A stretch of DNA of 13,906 bases from Thermofilaceae archaeon (GCA_027017025.1 JALURH010000086.1:1-13906), one strand, 5' to 3'. Positions 1-8,099 are shown, numbered from the stretch's first letter. Notes: a model not told the origin generated them from the letters alone. Made by a program: numbers and translations.

Positions 1-142
1 TGATTAAGTAGAATTCACAAATTTTTTTATTTTTACTGTAAATCATTCGAGATATATGTCTTTCAAACAAATTTTAGCACCTAGTTCACTATTTTGAACC
101 ACATACTCATATTTATATTATAACCCGGTTATTTACACATTG

Positions 143-150
143 TTTAAATA
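143..150 (+). promoter_or_regulatory. TATA box of the winged-helix gene
   Basis: TTTAAATA lies about 40 nt before the TTG start at 187, placing transcription start near 172 and giving a short leader. A second AT-rich candidate (TTTATATTATAA, about 113-124) lies further upstream. The rest of 1-186 shows stops in all frames and no convincing gene. Inferred from archaeal promoter spacing only. Confidence 0.4.
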
Positions 151-186
151 CATGATATTAACTTTCTCTCCTAGTAGGTTGGTTAA

Positions 187-465
187 TTGAAGATAAGCAA
201 AATTATTGAAAATCCCTCGGTCAGAATCTTGCTATATATTTATGAACGTTCAGATAAGAGAGCAAGATTTAGGGATTTGTACACCATAATGAAGAGCAAA
301 GGTACTCTTTCATTAGCCTTAAGGGAATTAATGGATGATGGTTTAATTACAAGGCATATTGATAGCAGGTTTAGGCCAGTAAAAAGCTTCTATGTTCTTA
401 CGGAAAAAGGAGAGAAGGTAGCTTATCACATCTCTTTAGTAAGAGATGTATTTATAGGACAATGA
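187..465 (+). CDS. Small winged-helix DNA-binding protein
   Basis: A 92-residue protein that looks like a single winged helix-turn-helix domain, probably a transcription regulator. Residues 8-20 form a first helix (NPSVRILLYIYER), 24-35 a second (ARFRDLYTIMKS), 37-53 a recognition helix (GTLSLALRELMDDGLIT) in the style of MarR/HxlR/PadR small regulators, and 60-75 a beta wing followed by an LTEKG turn typical of such folds. The start is TTG at 187 with only a weak ribosome-binding site. It stands alone, upstream of the tryptophanyl-tRNA synthetase gene. A palindrome overlapping a TATA box at 481-501 lies just downstream and could be its operator, but nothing proves this. The DNA target and ligand are unknown. 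Family-level assignment is fairly sure; exact subfamily is not. Confidence 0.75.
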   Translation: MKISKIIENPSVRILLYIYERSDKRARFRDLYTIMKSKGTLSLALRELMDDGLITRHIDSRFRPVKSFYVLTEKGEKVAYHISLVRDVFIGQ

Positions 466-480
466 GCTATCTACCCTAAG

Positions 481-501
481 TATATAAAACAGTTGTTTTA
501 T
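481..501 (+). promoter_or_regulatory. TATA box overlapped by a perfect palindrome, upstream of TrpRS
   Basis: TATATAAAA (481-489) is a near-ideal archaeal TATA box. It overlaps a perfect 7-bp inverted repeat, ATAAAAC (484-490) and GTTTTAT (495-501), around a 4-nt spacer. A repressor bound here would block the basal factors. It may instead act as a terminator hairpin for the gene ending at 465, although no T-run follows. Further TATA-like stretches lie at 529-537 and 561-569, so the promoter actually used for the synthetase is uncertain. Confidence 0.35.
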
Positions 502-594
502 CCCTATATCCCAATTATTGATTCCCTTCTATAAAAGCGATAGATAGTTTTTTATCTTCAATTTTTATGAGACGAAGTAGATATTATTAACCTA

Positions 595-601
595 GGGTGA
601 T
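595..601 (+). promoter_or_regulatory. Ribosome-binding site of the TrpRS gene
   Basis: GGGTGAT is complementary to the 16S 3' end and sits 4 nt before the ATG at 606, fixing that start. Confidence 0.7.
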
Positions 602-605
602 CTAG

Positions 606-1727
606 ATGTCAGAATATTTCAAGATTGATCCATGGGGTACATCCTATATTAAGGACTATAACCGCTTAATGGAAGAATTTGGTATAAAACCATTAACTGA
701 TGAACTAATTTCTCAACTTCCCTTTGCTCACAGGCTAATTAGAAGAAAAATAATCTTTGGTCATAGAGACCTAGAACGTATCATTATTTCTATAAGATCT
801 GGTGAAACCTATGCAGTTATGACTGGTATTAAGCCTTCTGGAGCCTTTCACCTTGGTTCAAAGCTAACAGCGGATGAATTCATATATTTTTTGATGTTAT
901 CTCCTAAAGCTTTTGGATATTATGCTATAGCTGATTTAGAGGCATACGCTGATAATAAGATCCCTCTAGATGAGAGTTACAAGATAGCTGTAGATAATTT
1001 AGCTGACTTACTTGCTTTAGGGCTGGATCCTAAAAGGGTTTATGTTTATAGGCAATCGGAGGAAATGCGAGTATTACGCCTAGCGTTCATATTCTCGAGA
1101 GGGGTTACATACAATACCTTACGTGCAATATATGGTGAACAAAGATTTGGACTTTACTTCTCCGCACTTGTTCAAGCTGGAGATATCCTTGCACCCCAAT
1201 TACCTGAGAATAGCGGACCTAAAGCAACTATAGTTCCGGTTGGTGCAGATCAGGACCCCCATATTAGACTTACCAGAGATCTAGCGCAAAAGTACCAGGG
1301 AGAGTTCGGTTTTATTTTACCTTCAGCCACCTATCATATTCTTCTTAGAGATTTAACGGGTATGGAGAAAATGTCGAAGCGTAATCCTATGGGCATATTA
1401 TACTTAAGTGAAAGCCTAGAATCTGCTAAAAAGAAAGTAATGAATGCCTTTACAGGCGGTAGAGCAACAGCCGAAGAGCAAAGGAGACTTGGTGGAGAAC
1501 CCGAGAAATGTGTTATATTTAGGGAGCTACTTTCAGTCCATTTTATGGAAAATGATGCTAAGCTTAGAGAATTATACTTGAAGTGTAAAGGTGGAGAAAT
1601 CCTCTGTGGAGAATGTAAAGCAAGAGCTTGGGAGATAATATCTAAATGGCTTTCTGAACATAAGAAGAAAAAGGAGGAAATGCTAGATATTGCTGTTAAG
1701 CTTCTTGAAGAACATACTCTAGCTTAA
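606..1727 (+). CDS. trpS: Tryptophanyl-tRNA synthetase (archaeal type)
   Basis: A cytoplasmic class I aminoacyl-tRNA synthetase that charges tRNA-Trp with tryptophan using ATP. At 373 residues it has the usual archaeal length. The Rossmann-fold HIGH-type signature is HLGS at residues 82-85, preceded by MTGIKPSG, and the KMSKR loop is at 255-259. Between them are VTYNTLRAIYG (167-177), the substrate-pocket stretch SALVQAGDILAP (186-197) and VGADQDPHIRLTRD (212-225), all typical of archaeal/eukaryotic TrpRS rather than TyrRS. The C-terminal part has the CKGGEILCGECK cysteine motif also seen in archaeal TrpRS. The ATG start follows a good ribosome-binding site. The stalk-protein gene begins 51 nt downstream. 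No sign of truncation. High confidence. Confidence 0.96.
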   Translation: MSEYFKIDPWGTSYIKDYNRLMEEFGIKPLTDELISQLPFAHRLIRRKIIFGHRDLERIIISIRSGETYAVMTGIKPSGAFHLGSKLTADEFIYFLMLSPKAFGYYAIADLEAYADNKIPLDESYKIAVDNLADLLALGLDPKRVYVYRQSEEMRVLRLAFIFSRGVTYNTLRAIYGEQRFGLYFSALVQAGDILAPQLPENSGPKATIVPVGADQDPHIRLTRDLAQKYQGEFGFILPSATYHILLRDLTGMEKMSKRNPMGILYLSESLESAKKKVMNAFTGGRATAEEQRRLGGEPEKCVIFRELLSVHFMENDAKLRELYLKCKGGEILCGECKARAWEIISKWLSEHKKKKEEMLDIAVKLLEEHTLA

Positions 1728-1778
1728 AAACTTATGTAGAATTACATTAATTATCGACTCTTAGTTAAGTGATTTAGA

Positions 1779-3926
1779 ATGCGGATATGCTATATAATGC
1801 TCCTAGCTTTGATCCTGGTTGTATGCTTTGAAGGCTATAATGTATTAAGTAGTTACCATATGAGTGGTGTTCAGCAATCCTCTATGTTTGTGATCGCACA
1901 AAATGATACCCTGAGATATAATTTAACAGTTAAAGTTCTATCATGTGATGGCTCGTCACTTGTCGAAGATAATTTACGTCCCAAAGTAAAGATTATAGGG
2001 GCAAATATTACAAGTTCCTGTACCGCCCAGACTTGTACCTTTGACAATCTTCCTGAAGGAAACTATGAAATAAACATTTATTGGCGTGATGTCTTGGTTA
2101 ATAAAACTGAGCTTTCTTTAACAAAAAATACTACTCTAACCATCTATGCCGAGGTAGCTAAGGTATCACTAAAGGTTCTTGATGATAACAAAGTATCCAT
2201 TTCTTCATACTCCGTAGAAGTATCTGGACCGGGCGGTCCATACATCTTTGAAAAAGGTGATAAGTACTTCCTTCCCTATGGTACATACACCTATATTGTG
2301 ACCTATAAATGGGGAGACAGGGAATATACCTTCTCGGGATCATTCACTATTTCAAGCTGTGTAAGTAAGGCTGTAGAGCTGGAGCTACCTATTGCAAACA
2401 GTATTAGTATCTATTTCGTTCGTAGAGACGGCTCGCCCTTAGGGAAAATTGAGGGATGGGCAAAAATAATCGATGAAGAAAAAAATTTCATAATTGAGGA
2501 GGTGTTCTTTAATGAAACTAATAGTATCAAAATTGATCAGATTCCGTATGGAAGATATATTATTAGATGCTTCTTAAGGGGGAAAGAAATCTATGAGACT
2601 AGAATTTTAATCACAGAAAGCGGTGACAGAGATTTTAAAATTAGTCTTGATATCCTTAAAACCGTAGTTTTCAGAATCCTCGATAGAGATAATATGCCTT
2701 TCCCAGATACTGAAATTAGCATATCTACTCCCACTGATACTTTTAGGCTCACCACTGGCCCTAGTGGTGATGTTTCATTAGAGAATGTTATGCCGGGAAC
2801 ATTCTTTGTAAAAATGCTGTGGAGAGATCTTGAGTTTTCAGTTGCTGTGAATGTTAATAGGGAAGGTAGTTACGACGTCATACTACCTTTTCATTCTGTT
2901 GAGATCGCTATAAGGAGTGCTGGATCCAGTACTATACCTTCAGGTAGTTCCCTAAGGTTCTATTATGGATCTATAGTTCTTGTAGAGAAAACAGCACAGG
3001 AGGAGGAGAAAGAGATACGTGTTAGATTAGAGAAAATACCTATGGAGCGCATAAATTATAAACTAGTGTTTGAAGTGAATGGAACAGTAGTACTAGAGAA
3101 AAAAATATATCCAGACGAACTTAGCGAGGAAAGAGTTACTATTCTTGTACCGTTCTATGATCTCAATATAAGGGTTAAGACATTAGATGGAAATAATCTA
3201 GGCGGATGTAAAGTAGAGATATTAAGTCAGGAGTATGCAAGATCAGCCATAACTGATGGTTCAGGAACTGCATTGTTTAAACACTTGTTCGATAAAGATT
3301 ATACACTAAAAGTATATTGGAAGAATATACTAGTATTTAACCGTTTAATAACACGTTCTGAGCTTCACCAAGGGTATATTGAAGTCATTGCCAGTGTAAA
3401 AAGCTATAGGGTAGATGTTTCTGCATGGCTGGGTAGAAAAATTAAGGGTGCTAACACAACTCTTATTCTCAAATTAAGCAACGGGAAAACTATAGAATTT
3501 AGTGATTTAACAGATTCTTCTGGCAGTGTAGTATTTACTAACATCCCTATACCTGGTGGCTCAAGTTTAGAACTCGTAGTGCGTTATGGAAATTTGGAGG
3601 TAAGGAGACTTGTTGATCCAGCTAAAGAGACAGATATAAATGTATTTATGGATGTTCTGTTAGATATTGCTGGACAAACTCTTACATTAATGGAGACCCT
3701 GATATTAGTAATAATGATAATAGCAGCATCTGCTATAGGCGTTATGATATACAGAAGGATTAGATATGTAAAGGAAATAAAGAGTATGTTTTCAGAGGGA
3801 GTTTCTATCCGGCGAGAAAATATGGAAGAGATACATAAGGAGAGCTTAATCGATAGAATAAGAGATTTTATTAAAGAATTGAGAGGGAAAAAAGAGGAAG
3901 AAGAGGAGTGGGATATTTTTGGCTAG
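1779..3926 (+). CDS. Secreted, membrane-anchored stalk protein with about seven beta-sandwich repeats
   Basis: A 715-residue cell-surface protein. The N-terminus (1-25) is a signal peptide or signal anchor with the core MLLALILVVCFEGYNVL. Residues about 47-630 fall into about seven units of 80-100 residues, each opening with a beta strand plus DG/DN turn (for example VKVLSCDGSS, FRILDRDNMP, VKTLDGNN) and closing with a P-x-G-x-Y/F turn and a W-x-(D/N)-(I/V) strand (YWRDVLV, LWRDLEF, YWKNILV). This resembles carboxypeptidase-regulatory-like or SpaA/Ig-like sandwich domains. Several N-x-S/T sites and cysteines fit an outside location. A transmembrane helix (about 638-658) is followed by a 57-residue charged cytoplasmic tail rich in Lys and Glu. 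GTGAT at 1769-1773 supports the ATG at 1779. The last 8 nt overlap the radical SAM gene. Specific role unknown: adhesion, S-layer stalk or receptor are possible. Confidence 0.8.
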   Translation: MRICYIMLLALILVVCFEGYNVLSSYHMSGVQQSSMFVIAQNDTLRYNLTVKVLSCDGSSLVEDNLRPKVKIIGANITSSCTAQTCTFDNLPEGNYEINIYWRDVLVNKTELSLTKNTTLTIYAEVAKVSLKVLDDNKVSISSYSVEVSGPGGPYIFEKGDKYFLPYGTYTYIVTYKWGDREYTFSGSFTISSCVSKAVELELPIANSISIYFVRRDGSPLGKIEGWAKIIDEEKNFIIEEVFFNETNSIKIDQIPYGRYIIRCFLRGKEIYETRILITESGDRDFKISLDILKTVVFRILDRDNMPFPDTEISISTPTDTFRLTTGPSGDVSLENVMPGTFFVKMLWRDLEFSVAVNVNREGSYDVILPFHSVEIAIRSAGSSTIPSGSSLRFYYGSIVLVEKTAQEEEKEIRVRLEKIPMERINYKLVFEVNGTVVLEKKIYPDELSEERVTILVPFYDLNIRVKTLDGNNLGGCKVEILSQEYARSAITDGSGTALFKHLFDKDYTLKVYWKNILVFNRLITRSELHQGYIEVIASVKSYRVDVSAWLGRKIKGANTTLILKLSNGKTIEFSDLTDSSGSVVFTNIPIPGGSSLELVVRYGNLEVRRLVDPAKETDINVFMDVLLDIAGQTLTLMETLILVIMIIAASAIGVMIYRRIRYVKEIKSMFSEGVSIRRENMEEIHKESLIDRIRDFIKELRGKKEEEEEWDIFG

Positions 3927-4929
3927 ACATTACCTCAGGATTAAAGATAATATACCGCTTATAGGTCACCTAGCTTTTGGTCTAGTAGACAGAGGCACAA
4001 ATCTTATACAAATAAGGCCAGCCAGCCTTTGTCCACTCTCCTGCATTTTTTGTTCTGTTGATGCAGGTCCTATGTCAAGAACTAGACAAACAGAGTTTGA
4101 GGTTGATTTAGAGTATTTATTAGCATGGCTAGATAGTCTAGTCTATGCTAAAGGATTAGACAAGATACATGCCTATATTGATGCCGTAGGTGACCCATTA
4201 ATTTATCCAAAAATAATAGAATTAGTACGTAGGTTAAGGAAAAAACGATATGTAGAAACAATAGCTTTAGAAACCCATGGAGCACTCCTCTCCAGGGAGA
4301 TAGCCGAGAAATTAGATGATGCTGGTCTAGATAGACTTAATCTATCACTTGATGCTTTGAATCCAGCTATTGCAAGAAAATTATCCGGCACTCCTTGGTT
4401 TAAGGTCGAGAATATCATTAGTATTGCTAATTTTATTTGCTCCAGTTTAAGAATGGATTTATTGATAGCTCCTGTCTGGATCCCCGGACTAAATGATGAA
4501 GAAATTCCTCGTTTAATTGAATTTGCACTCAAGATAGGGGCTGGTAAGAAGTGGCCTCCGTTAGGAATACAAAAATATGAGGTACATAAGTATGGGAGGA
4601 AACCACGTGGGGTAAAACCCATGAGATGGAGAGATTTTTATGATCAACTGAGAATATGGGAGAGAGAGTATAATGTAAAGCTTATTTTAAAGCCTGAAGA
4701 CTTTGGCATCAAAAAGACGCCAAGATTGCCATATGCCTTTAGAAAATACGAGAAAGTGGGTGTACGTATCGTTGGTCCAGGATGGCTGAGAAATCAATGG
4801 CTTGGTGTAGCTAGGAACAGGGTAATTACTGTTGTAGGTGTGGAGGGTTCACCCCCAGTTGGTGCTAAGGTTCCTGTAAAAATTTTGAGGGTAAAAGACA
4901 ATATTTATATGGGAGAAATAAAACTCTAG
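3919..4929 (+). CDS. Radical SAM enzyme with C-terminal TRAM-like domain (COG2100-like)
   Basis: A 336-residue radical S-adenosylmethionine protein. The 4Fe-4S binding motif C-x3-C-x2-C is at Cys38, Cys42 and Cys45 (SLCPLSCIFCSVDAGP). The glycine-rich SAM region is DAVGDPLIYP (88-97), followed by LETHGALL (118-124) and LNLSLDALN (140-148), the usual barrel strands. The last 60 residues (VGAKVPVKILRVKDNIYMGEIK at the end) look like a small TRAM/OB-type beta barrel, a nucleic-acid-binding module. From memory this architecture matches the uncharacterised archaeal family COG2100; the reaction is unknown and an RNA substrate is only inferred. It starts with TTG inside the last codons of the stalk gene (8-nt overlap) behind GAGGAG at 3903-3908, so translation is probably coupled. 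Radical SAM is sure; function is open. Confidence 0.88.
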   Translation: MARHYLRIKDNIPLIGHLAFGLVDRGTNLIQIRPASLCPLSCIFCSVDAGPMSRTRQTEFEVDLEYLLAWLDSLVYAKGLDKIHAYIDAVGDPLIYPKIIELVRRLRKKRYVETIALETHGALLSREIAEKLDDAGLDRLNLSLDALNPAIARKLSGTPWFKVENIISIANFICSSLRMDLLIAPVWIPGLNDEEIPRLIEFALKIGAGKKWPPLGIQKYEVHKYGRKPRGVKPMRWRDFYDQLRIWEREYNVKLILKPEDFGIKKTPRLPYAFRKYEKVGVRIVGPGWLRNQWLGVARNRVITVVGVEGSPPVGAKVPVKILRVKDNIYMGEIKL

Positions 4930-4967
4930 AGTACCAATCCCCTCAAAATCTTCCACTATTAAATCGG

Positions 4968-5023
4968 TTTAAACGGTAATAGTAATGATTTTTTAATATC
5001 TACTAGGGATTTGTAAAGAGGTG
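4968..5023 (+). promoter_or_regulatory. Promoter region and ribosome-binding site of the PGI/PMI gene
   Basis: Two TATA candidates precede the isomerase: TTTAAA at 4968-4973, which would start RNA near 4995, and TTTTAATA at 4991-4998, which would start it near 5020. GAGGTG at 5018-5023 is a strong ribosome-binding site. It physically includes the GTG at 5021 and sits 6 nt before the in-frame TTG at 5030, so it favours TTG. If the second TATA box is the real one, a leaderless GTG start at 5021 becomes possible. Confidence 0.5.
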
Positions 5024-5029
5024 TTCAGT

Positions 5030-6127
5030 TTGAAATCAATCTTGGAAAAGGCCAAAGAAATAGATAAGAACAACATGTTAAATTTACTTAAAAAATTTCC
5101 AGAAGATCTTGAAGAGGCATACGCCCTATATAGTGACGTTCTATTACCGGATAAAATAAATCTAGGAGACAAAGATATCTCTCTTCAGCCTTCAAACATT
5201 ATTATTGTAGGAATGGGAGGGTCAGCCATTGGAGGATTACTTTTACAGGATTATTTTTACGATAAAATCAATAAGCCCTTATTCACAGTAAAATCATTTG
5301 AGCTTCCAGCATATGTTAGTAGCTCAACTCTATTAATTGCTGTAAGCTACTCTGGCAATACTGAAGAGACTTTGAGAGCAGTACTAATAGGGATAAAAAG
5401 AGGAGCGTATATAGTTACCGTATCCTCTGGAGGATGGCTAATGAAAATAGCTGGAAAATACGGACTACCTCATATAAGGTTACCAAGCGGAAGGCCGCCG
5501 AGAACGGCCTTGCCGTATATGATTAATGCTTTACTTTGGATTATGGATAAAGCCGGTATTCATAGTTTTCCTAGAGCAGATGTAAGAAATGCTATATCAT
5601 TTATCAAGAAAAAGGTTAATGAGTACTCTCACTTAGACCTGAATAGCTTACCGGGTGTTATTGCCTCATTAGCCTACAATAATATATTGACCATATACTC
5701 CTATAGACCTTACATTGCTGCTGGCTATAGATTTAAAACACAAATAAATGAAAATGCGAAAATGCATGCTTTCTTCGCAGAGTTGCCAGAAGCCGATCAT
5801 AATGAAATAATGGGATGGGAAAAACTGAGGACCGGTATTGCTGCATGTATGATTAGAGGGAGAGAGGAGAGATACTATATTAAACCACGAATAGATTTCT
5901 GGATAAAAATGTTTCAGGAGAAAGGTATCCCATTTATTGAAGTTACAGCGGAGGGAGATAACCTATTTAGCGAGCTTATCTTCCTGATAGTAACCTTTGA
6001 TTTTGCCTCGTACATTCTATCTATTATGAAGAACATTGATCCCTATCCTGTGAAAACAATATCTGAATTAAAGAGATTTACAAGTGAAAGAATACGTTTC
6101 GAGGAGGAGCTCAGGGATTTAATATAG
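5030..6127 (+). CDS. Bifunctional phosphoglucose/phosphomannose isomerase
   Basis: Interconverts glucose-6-phosphate or mannose-6-phosphate with fructose-6-phosphate, linking gluconeogenesis and sugar-nucleotide synthesis in crenarchaea. Counting from the GTG at 5021, visible family motifs are the SIS-domain IIIVGMGGSAIGG (60-72), the phosphate-binding VSYSGNTEET (108-117), the PSGRPPRTALPY stretch (155-166) typical of archaeal PGI/PMI, the catalytic-base region NENAK (243-247, Glu244) and ELPEADHNEIMGW (254-266, His260). A late DPYPVKTISELK holds the likely catalytic lysine. At 365-368 residues it is somewhat longer than the roughly 300-325 residues of Pyrobaculum and Aeropyrum enzymes (lengths from memory). 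I start it at TTG 5030 because the ribosome-binding site covers the upstream GTG; the longer form begins at 5021. It converges with the DUF72 gene, 3 nt apart. Confidence 0.93.
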   Translation: MKSILEKAKEIDKNNMLNLLKKFPEDLEEAYALYSDVLLPDKINLGDKDISLQPSNIIIVGMGGSAIGGLLLQDYFYDKINKPLFTVKSFELPAYVSSSTLLIAVSYSGNTEETLRAVLIGIKRGAYIVTVSSGGWLMKIAGKYGLPHIRLPSGRPPRTALPYMINALLWIMDKAGIHSFPRADVRNAISFIKKKVNEYSHLDLNSLPGVIASLAYNNILTIYSYRPYIAAGYRFKTQINENAKMHAFFAELPEADHNEIMGWEKLRTGIAACMIRGREERYYIKPRIDFWIKMFQEKGIPFIEVTAEGDNLFSELIFLIVTFDFASYILSIMKNIDPYPVKTISELKRFTSERIRFEEELRDLI

Positions 6128-6130
6128 CCT

Positions 6131-6949
6131 CTAGTTTTTTTGTTGCAATATTTTTTTGAAATATAATGCGTCGTCAAACATATAAACATTATTAAACATT
6201 ACGTATACTTCATCCACATTCTCTAGAGATAAAATAATGCTTTTCAAATATTTTAGGTCACTTTCAGTATATTTATACCGATAATTTACTTCTCTTCCTC
6301 CTAATCCGTGAAGCCTAAAATAGGCTGTTCCAGGTATACGCAGAGGAGAATGACGCAATGGATCTACTACATGAATTATATCTAATTTATCTAAAATTTC
6401 CTTCAGTACTTCCTGATGATTATACCATGTCCCTCTCGGCTCCCACCCCAGTAAAAGGGAGCCCCTATCTATATTCTCAAAGAAAAACCTCATATTCCTT
6501 ATATTTTCCTCTGTGCATCTAAAGCTAGGTGGTGTTTGAAATATTATTACCTTCGCCTTAAGTATCTCGGCAATCTTCTTAACATATTCCCATGCTTTAA
6601 AAACTTCTTCTGTTGGTTTGAAAAAACCATATTTATCCCTTTTTTCAGATGATACTTTCACGTTAGCCTTTCTCCATGTAGGTGAACTTGTTGGATGAGT
6701 TATCCCTTGCCAGGCTTTTATAGCGAATTCAAAGCCCTCTGGAGCCTGATTCCTCCATCTTATTGCCGTCTTAGGCTTTATTAGTCTATAGAATGTATCC
6801 TGTATTTCTACAACTTTAAAATATTCATAGTATCTTTTCCTACCACCCTTTGCAGAAAAACCGCACGTACCTACTTTTATTTTCATATCTGATTGTGATA
6901 TTAATAGTATCTTTATGAAAGTTTCTTTACTTGAGAGAATAGACGACAA
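6131..6949 (-). CDS. DUF72 (YecE-like) family protein
   Basis: A TIM-barrel-type protein of the DUF72 family, widespread in archaea and bacteria and without a firm biochemical role. Family hallmarks are KVGTCGFSAKGGRKRYYEYF (from residue 26), DTFYRLIKPKTAIRWRNQAP, FEFAIKAWQGITHPTSSPTW, VIIFQTPPSFR and LLGWEPRGTW. The usual family start would be Met22 (ATG at 6886), just before KIKVGTCGF. However, a strong AGGAGG sits 5 nt before the TTG at 6949 and no ribosome-binding site precedes Met22, so I keep the longer 272-residue form with a 21-residue N-terminal extension. The AGGAGG overlaps the stop codon of the upstream deacetylase-family gene, only 9 nt away, so the two are almost certainly one operon. 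Confidence 0.88.
   Translation of the reverse strand: MSSILSSKETFIKILLISQSDMKIKVGTCGFSAKGGRKRYYEYFKVVEIQDTFYRLIKPKTAIRWRNQAPEGFEFAIKAWQGITHPTSSPTWRKANVKVSSEKRDKYGFFKPTEEVFKAWEYVKKIAEILKAKVIIFQTPPSFRCTEENIRNMRFFFENIDRGSLLLGWEPRGTWYNHQEVLKEILDKLDIIHVVDPLRHSPLRIPGTAYFRLHGLGGREVNYRYKYTESDLKYLKSIILSLENVDEVYVMFNNVYMFDDALYFKKILQQKN
6135..6157 (+). terminator. T-rich terminator after the PGI/PMI gene
   Basis: Two runs of seven Ts (6135-6141 and 6151-6157) begin 7 nt after the stop codon. This is the U-rich type of intrinsic terminator used by archaea. It lies inside the 3' end of the convergent DUF72 gene. Confidence 0.55.
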
Positions 6950-6954
6950 TGCAT

Positions 6955-6960
6955 CCTCCT
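6955..6960 (-). promoter_or_regulatory. Ribosome-binding site that decides the DUF72 start
   Basis: AGGAGG on the - strand, 5 nt upstream of TTG 6949. Its first bases are shared with the TAG stop of the preceding gene (6959-6961). It argues for the TTG start over the internal ATG at 6886. Confidence 0.65.
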
Positions 6961-8014
6961 AAATATTATGAATAGACGATAATATATCCTTTAGAGTCTT
7001 GACCCTTTTTTTCATCACCCTCCACGTCTCTTCTCCGGAAACTGTCCCCTCTTCTCGATCTCTTAGGTAATCGATCTCCCCCTTCATACCAGCTAGTATG
7101 CAGAGCATTAATGCCCACATCCTAGCACTTATCTCTGGTTGATAACCGCCACCTCCAGTACACACTACCGGTACCTTACGAAAATCGATATATTCTCTTA
7201 ATTTAGAGGAAAAATATCCATATCCCTTACTTGTATAACGTAATCCAACAAGGGGATCCCCTAAATGACCATCAACGCCTAATTGTAGGATCAGGAATTC
7301 TGGTTTATAGCTCTTAATCAAAGGCATTATAACCTCGTCTATTACATACATGAAAATATCGTCACCAGATCCTATAGGCAATGGAATGTTGATGGAGAAA
7401 CCATATCCTTCATTTGTTCCTAGCTCATCTATCCAACCCGTACCGGGATAAAAACCTAAGCCATATCGGTGAACCGATATCTTTAGTAAAGGTTCAGAGT
7501 AAAGAATAGATTGTGTTCCATCGCCATGGTGCCCATCTATATCTACTATAGCAATTCGGCGAAGACCTCTCTTTAATAAAAAGCGTGCTGATATGGCTAA
7601 GTCGTTAAAAACACAGAATCCCCCTGCTGCATTACTTTTTGCATGGTGAAAACCTCCTTGCGGATTAAATCCTATACTTAATTGTTTATTAAATGCCTTT
7701 TTAGCGAGGGATAAAGTACCTCCAATTGCCAGTCTAGCTTTCTCGTAAATATTAGGATAAGCTGGTGTATCACCATAATCAAGATAACCTTTGCCTTTTT
7801 CCCCCTTCTCCTTTACATACTCAATGTAGCTCCTTGTATGAGCTAACATTAATTCTTCCTCCTGTGCGGGCTCAGGTGTAAATATTTTTGTATTTTCAAA
7901 AGATTTTATGATGTTTACGAATATCTCTACACGTTTGGTCCATATATTTAATAACTCAGGTGGCGTAAAACCTATACCTAGGTACTCGTCCCGATATGCT
8001 ATCCATATATCCAT
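6959..8014 (-). CDS. Histone deacetylase / AcuC-family zinc hydrolase
   Basis: A 351-residue arginase-fold hydrolase of the HDAC/AcuC/acetylpolyamine-amidohydrolase superfamily, expected to remove acyl groups from lysine-like amines with Zn2+. All catalytic elements are visible: tandem histidines His123-His124 (GGFHHAKS), GFCVFNDLA (132-140), the D-x-D-x-H-H-G motif DIDGHHGDG (158-166) giving Zn ligands Asp160 and His162, the third ligand Asp248 (LGVDGHLGDP) and the transition-state tyrosine Tyr291 (GGGGYQPE). The ATG start has only a short leader behind a TATA box. It is first in an operon with the DUF72 gene. Substrate cannot be read from the sequence; crenarchaea generally lack eukaryotic-type histones, so acetylated Alba-like proteins, other proteins or small acetylated amines are open options. 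Confidence 0.93.
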   Translation of the reverse strand: MDIWIAYRDEYLGIGFTPPELLNIWTKRVEIFVNIIKSFENTKIFTPEPAQEEELMLAHTRSYIEYVKEKGEKGKGYLDYGDTPAYPNIYEKARLAIGGTLSLAKKAFNKQLSIGFNPQGGFHHAKSNAAGGFCVFNDLAISARFLLKRGLRRIAIVDIDGHHGDGTQSILYSEPLLKISVHRYGLGFYPGTGWIDELGTNEGYGFSINIPLPIGSGDDIFMYVIDEVIMPLIKSYKPEFLILQLGVDGHLGDPLVGLRYTSKGYGYFSSKLREYIDFRKVPVVCTGGGGYQPEISARMWALMLCILAGMKGEIDYLRDREEGTVSGEETWRVMKKRVKTLKDILSSIHNI

Positions 8015-8051
8015 AAGTAGAAGAGCTAGAACTCACTAGAAAAAGATTTTC

Positions 8052-8060
8052 ATTAAAAAT
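8052..8060 (-). promoter_or_regulatory. TATA box of the deacetylase-DUF72 operon
   Basis: ATTTTTAAT on the - strand, centred about 42 nt before the ATG at 8014. RNA would start near 8030, leaving a leader of about 15 nt without a clear ribosome-binding site. Confidence 0.45.
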
Positions 8061-8099
8061 AGCGCTGCTTCAAAAGTACAATTAGCAAGATCCTAGATC

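Noticed and set aside
2158..2343. 61-residue - strand frame
   Set aside because: Antisense to the clearly coding stalk-protein gene, with no supporting signals.
4203..4622. 139-residue - strand frame
   Set aside because: Antisense to the radical SAM gene whose cysteine motif and barrel strands are clear.
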